The notes under the pieces: model-generated | What the model was told of the DNA's origin: nothing | The model's database searches: none | What the model saw: only the letters and a program-made list of their open reading frames with translations | NCBI RefSeq assembly: GCF_006149045.1 | Contig: NZ_VBSN01000076.1 | Coordinates: forward strand, 1-64,000 | Length of the DNA stretch: 64,000 nt | Source: Dyadobacter flavalbus | GTDB lineage: Bacteria > Bacteroidota > Bacteroidia > Cytophagales > Spirosomataceae | Reading direction: 5' to 3' | Part shown: one piece after another, positions 61,454-64,000 of the stretch | Layout of the letters: every line of letters begins with the position of its first letter | How positions within the stretch are numbered: position 1 is the first letter of the stretch | Made by a program: the position numbers and the translations under genes

Positions 61454-62830
61454 CTAGTTATAACCTTCATTCTGAACCAGTTTCGGATTCACATCAATTT
61501 CGCGCTGCGGAATCGGAAGAATGAGTTTCGGCGAGTTGTACGGCAGCGTTCCGACATTGCCTTTGTTGCGTTTGATGTCGTATAAAGTATGGCCTTCAAA
61601 AGCAAGTTCAAGATGACGTTCCTTTAAGATAGACTCCAATGTAACCGTTGTCACAGGTTTCAGCTTTGCACGGGTGCGGATTACATTGATATCTGCAAGC
61701 GGTGTTGCTCCGATTGCTGTTCCCAGCCGGAAATTGGCTTCTGCCCGGGTGAGATACATTTCCGCAAGCCTGAATACGATGACGTTACCGAATGTATCAA
61801 GGAATTTTCGCGTAAATGTATTGTTGGTCGGGGTGATAAAGAAAGTTCCTCTTACGTCACCCGGCTCATAAAGGCTGATATGCTTTGGTAAAATCCTTAT
61901 ATCCCCACGTCCGGAAGTACCCGGAATATCAGAAATGGTTGTTCCGAAAAAGGTATTCATGTCATTTACTCCATCTTGCTGTGTAACAGTCATGGCAAAT
62001 ATATACTCTGCGGGACTGGAGCCTCCGTTATTCAGGAAAGTGTTGTACAACGATTCAAAATTCGGTGCAAGCGTAAACTGGCCCGAAGTAATTACTTCAT
62101 TTGCCTCATCCCGTGCACCCTGAAAATTGGACTGCATCAGATATACACGAGAAAGCTGTGCAGAGGCAGCATATTTGGTTGCGTAAATGGTATTGGTTTC
62201 CGGTAACAGCGTCTTGGCCGCTGTAAGGTCTTCCAGAACCTGCGCATAAACTTCTGCAACGGAGTTTCTCGGAATTTCATTGGCTTCTGTTACAACGCGT
62301 GTTGGTGTAAGCACAATCGGAACACCCGGATTGGAAGCATTATCCCCGTCACCCCAGGTTTTAGCAAACAGTTTTACCAATTCAAAGTAAACTGACCCGC
62401 GTATAAAGCGTGCTTCGCCTTCAATACGTTGCCGCTTGTCTTCATCCACTTTGTCCAATGCCGAAAGTACATTGTTGCAGCGGTTAATCGTAACGTAGGA
62501 ATCCCGCCAGGTTGCCGCCGCTGTCACATTGGCTTTGGTAATTTCTTTATTATACATTTCCAGCAAATTCTGGAAAGTTCCTCCGAATCCCAGTTCGCCG
62601 TTGTTGCCAAGCAATTCCGACGCATACTGAAATGCTCCGCCATAAACATCAATATCCTGCAGAGCGTCATAACAGCCAATCAATGTCACTTCTACATCTC
62701 GAGAAGTGCTTAGTGCCTGGCTTTCATCGATACTTTGTGTTGGCTGCACATCCAGTTTGTTATTGCAGCCAACGGTAAAAAACAATCCGGCGGATAATGC
62801 CAGAGAATATATAAATACTTTCTTTTTCAT
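61454..62830 (-). CDS. SusD/RagB family nutrient-binding lipoprotein
   Basis: A 458-residue surface lipoprotein with the signal ending GLFFTVGCNNKLD. The SusD pattern is complete: LDVQPTQSIDESQAL near residue 26, TWRDSYVTINRCNNVLSAL near 107, GEARFIRGSVYFELVKLFA near 137, NPGVPIVLTPT near 167 and the C-terminal RHLELAFEGHTLYDIKRNKG near 410. The end, LPIPQREIDVNPKLVQNEGY, is the standard closing motif. It lies 28 bp behind the SusC gene on the same strand and should form the lid of that channel. Confidence 0.94.
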   Translation of the reverse strand: MKKKVFIYSLALSAGLFFTVGCNNKLDVQPTQSIDESQALSTSRDVEVTLIGCYDALQDIDVYGGAFQYASELLGNNGELGFGGTFQNLLEMYNKEITKANVTAAATWRDSYVTINRCNNVLSALDKVDEDKRQRIEGEARFIRGSVYFELVKLFAKTWGDGDNASNPGVPIVLTPTRVVTEANEIPRNSVAEVYAQVLEDLTAAKTLLPETNTIYATKYAASAQLSRVYLMQSNFQGARDEANEVITSGQFTLAPNFESLYNTFLNNGGSSPAEYIFAMTVTQQDGVNDMNTFFGTTISDIPGTSGRGDIRILPKHISLYEPGDVRGTFFITPTNNTFTRKFLDTFGNVIVFRLAEMYLTRAEANFRLGTAIGATPLADINVIRTRAKLKPVTTVTLESILKERHLELAFEGHTLYDIKRNKGNVGTLPYNSPKLILPIPQREIDVNPKLVQNEGYN

Positions 62831-62858
62831 AGTTCTTTAATAATTAAACCTGATGCTA

Positions 62859-64000
62859 TTAGAAACCGATATTAACGCCCAATAACAGCGTGCGCGGCTG
62901 AGGGGCTGTGTAAAAATCATTTCCAAGCGCAAATTTCAAATCCCTTTCACTCATGTCATCCGTATTTACTTCCGGGTCCCAGCCTTTATAGTTGGTAAAA
63001 GTGGCAAGGTTCAAAGCAGAGACATAAATGCGTATGCGGTCCATTTTGATCCGGCTCACAAGACTTGACGGAAGGTTGTATCCTAATGTCATTGTGCGAA
63101 GGCGAAGGTATGAACCATCATAAATATAGCGCGTGGATGCCTGATTGCCATTTCCACGGTAAAAACGTGCTTCCGGAACATTTGTGTTCGGATTTTGCGG
63201 CGTCCATGCATTCAACTGATCGGCAGTCTGGTTGTCTTCATAAATGCCGTTTGCAGAAGAATACTGGCCTACTCCGTAAAAATTGATTTTATTTCCTGCA
63301 ACACCGTTAAAGAATACGTTCAGGTCAAATCCTTTATAAGAGAAAGTATTGGTAATACCGCCTACAAATTTCGGGTTCGGATTGCCCGCTGCTACGCGGG
63401 TAGCACTGTTATAACCATTGTTTGTTACGGTTGAACGATCCACTGTTCCGTCCGGATTGGGTGTGTTTTTATAGAAAAGGGCGTCTCCGTTTGCAGGATC
63501 AACACCTGCATACTCTACAGTATAAAAAACACCGACCGGCTGTCCTTCCATAACGCGGCTCATATTCCTCATTCCTCCTTCAATAATTTGTCCCTGAATG
63601 TCGATAACCTTGTTCTTGTTATTTGCGACATTAATGGAAGTGTTCCATTTGAATGCACCTACAAGGTTCTGTGTGTTCAGTACGAATTCAAAGCCTTTGT
63701 TTTCCAGCTTTCCAACGTTGGCAACCTGAGTAGAGAAACCTGTTGTATTTGGAACATTTACTTCCAGCAAAAGTCCGTTGGTCTTTTTTACATAGTAGTC
63801 GATTTCACCATTAATACGGTTGTTGAAAAAGCCGAAATCAATACCAAAATCAGTTTGCTTTGTGGTTTCCCATCTCAGATCAGGGTTGCTAAGCTGCGAA
63901 GGCCGCTGTCCGGCTGCCCCTGCGTAACCTGCATCTCCTGCATACAAGCCAAGCTGAGGAAAATCGCCGATTTCTGAATTACCTGTAGATCCGTAGCTTC
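62859..64000 (-). CDS. SusC/RagA family TonB-linked outer-membrane channel, C-terminal part (partial)
   Basis: The last 380 or so residues of a SusC protein; the gene continues beyond the right edge of the window. The visible barrel part begins YGSTGNSEIGDFPQLGL and shows NPDLRWETTKQTDFGIDFGFF, INGEIDYYVKKTNGLLL, the SYLRLRTMTLGYNLPSSL segment and RIRIYVSALNLATFTNYKGWDPE. It ends LLLGVNIGF with the terminal Phe of barrel proteins. It is followed by the SusD gene after 28 bp. The substrate cannot be told from this part. Confidence 0.94.
   Translation of the reverse strand, partial: SYGSTGNSEIGDFPQLGLYAGDAGYAGAAGQRPSQLSNPDLRWETTKQTDFGIDFGFFNNRINGEIDYYVKKTNGLLLEVNVPNTTGFSTQVANVGKLENKGFEFVLNTQNLVGAFKWNTSINVANNKNKVIDIQGQIIEGGMRNMSRVMEGQPVGVFYTVEYAGVDPANGDALFYKNTPNPDGTVDRSTVTNNGYNSATRVAAGNPNPKFVGGITNTFSYKGFDLNVFFNGVAGNKINFYGVGQYSSANGIYEDNQTADQLNAWTPQNPNTNVPEARFYRGNGNQASTRYIYDGSYLRLRTMTLGYNLPSSLVSRIKMDRIRIYVSALNLATFTNYKGWDPEVNTDDMSERDLKFALGNDFYTAPQPRTLLLGVNIGF

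Overview
The window is a chromosomal segment of a Bacteroidota bacterium, most likely a Cytophagales/Spirosomataceae member of Dyadobacter type (inference from protein families, not from a marker gene search). The signs are three SusC/SusD (RagA/RagB) loci, a type IX secretion plug protein, many lipoproteins with a cysteine after a short signal, GH92, GH18 and GH88-like glycosidases, DUF4302, DUF5723, DUF3276 and DUF4126 proteins, and promoters of the TTTG / TAnnTTTG kind. No rRNA, tRNA, CRISPR array, prophage or intact insertion sequence was seen.

Layout. 1-5.1 kb: the end of a SusD gene, a strong terminator, then a large FG-GAP/ASPIC lipoprotein overlapping a vanadium-haloperoxidase/PAP2-like lipoprotein. 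5.1-23 kb: mixed metabolic and envelope genes (patatin, metallo-beta-lactamase fold hydrolase, GH92 mannosidase-like enzyme, FAD oxidoreductase, small barrel protein, methyltransferase, KTSC protein, threonine aldolase, DUF1398, YetF-like membrane protein, Dcp-like M3 peptidase, SMP-30 protein, tyrosine-phosphatase-like protein, GH18 lipoprotein, Tat-exported Gfo/Idh/MocA oxidoreductase). A tandem array of palindromes lies at 19.07-19.40 kb. At 23.0-23.7 kb there is a graveyard of gene fragments, including a broken HTH antitoxin and a frameshifted PIN-domain toxin.

24.5-31.3 kb: a minus-strand catabolic operon (GH88-like hydrolase, TIM-barrel isomerase/epimerase, Gfo/Idh/MocA dehydrogenase, SDR, MFS transporter) preceded by an AraC regulator. 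Two of its intercistronic gaps, each about 210 bp, are filled by a heptad-like repeat arranged as inverted arms. Together the genes look like a pathway for taking up and oxidising or isomerising a sugar acid or modified sugar inside the cell.

31.3-53.8 kb: mostly housekeeping and envelope genes: DUF4126, an ABC exporter, PBP1A, MsrB, a DUF5723 outer-membrane protein, a circularly permuted ATP-grasp plus esterase pair, PheS, an orphan LytTR regulator, a PorT-like barrel, RadA, a DUF58/RlpA pair, a PUR-like protein, YchF, a T9SS plug protein, a Uma2 nuclease-like protein, an ABC-F ATPase and a siroheme-synthesis dehydrogenase. Genes are separated by many clear hairpin terminators.

54.1-64 kb: a four-gene nutrient-uptake locus (SusC, SusD, HExxH zinc metallohydrolase lipoprotein, DUF4302 lipoprotein) runs up to a bidirectional terminator, facing a second SusD/SusC pair whose SusC gene leaves the window. 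The points most worth following up are the decayed toxin-antitoxin locus, the palindrome array, the repeat-filled operon gaps, the SusCD-metallohydrolase-DUF4302 locus and the ATP-grasp/esterase pair.
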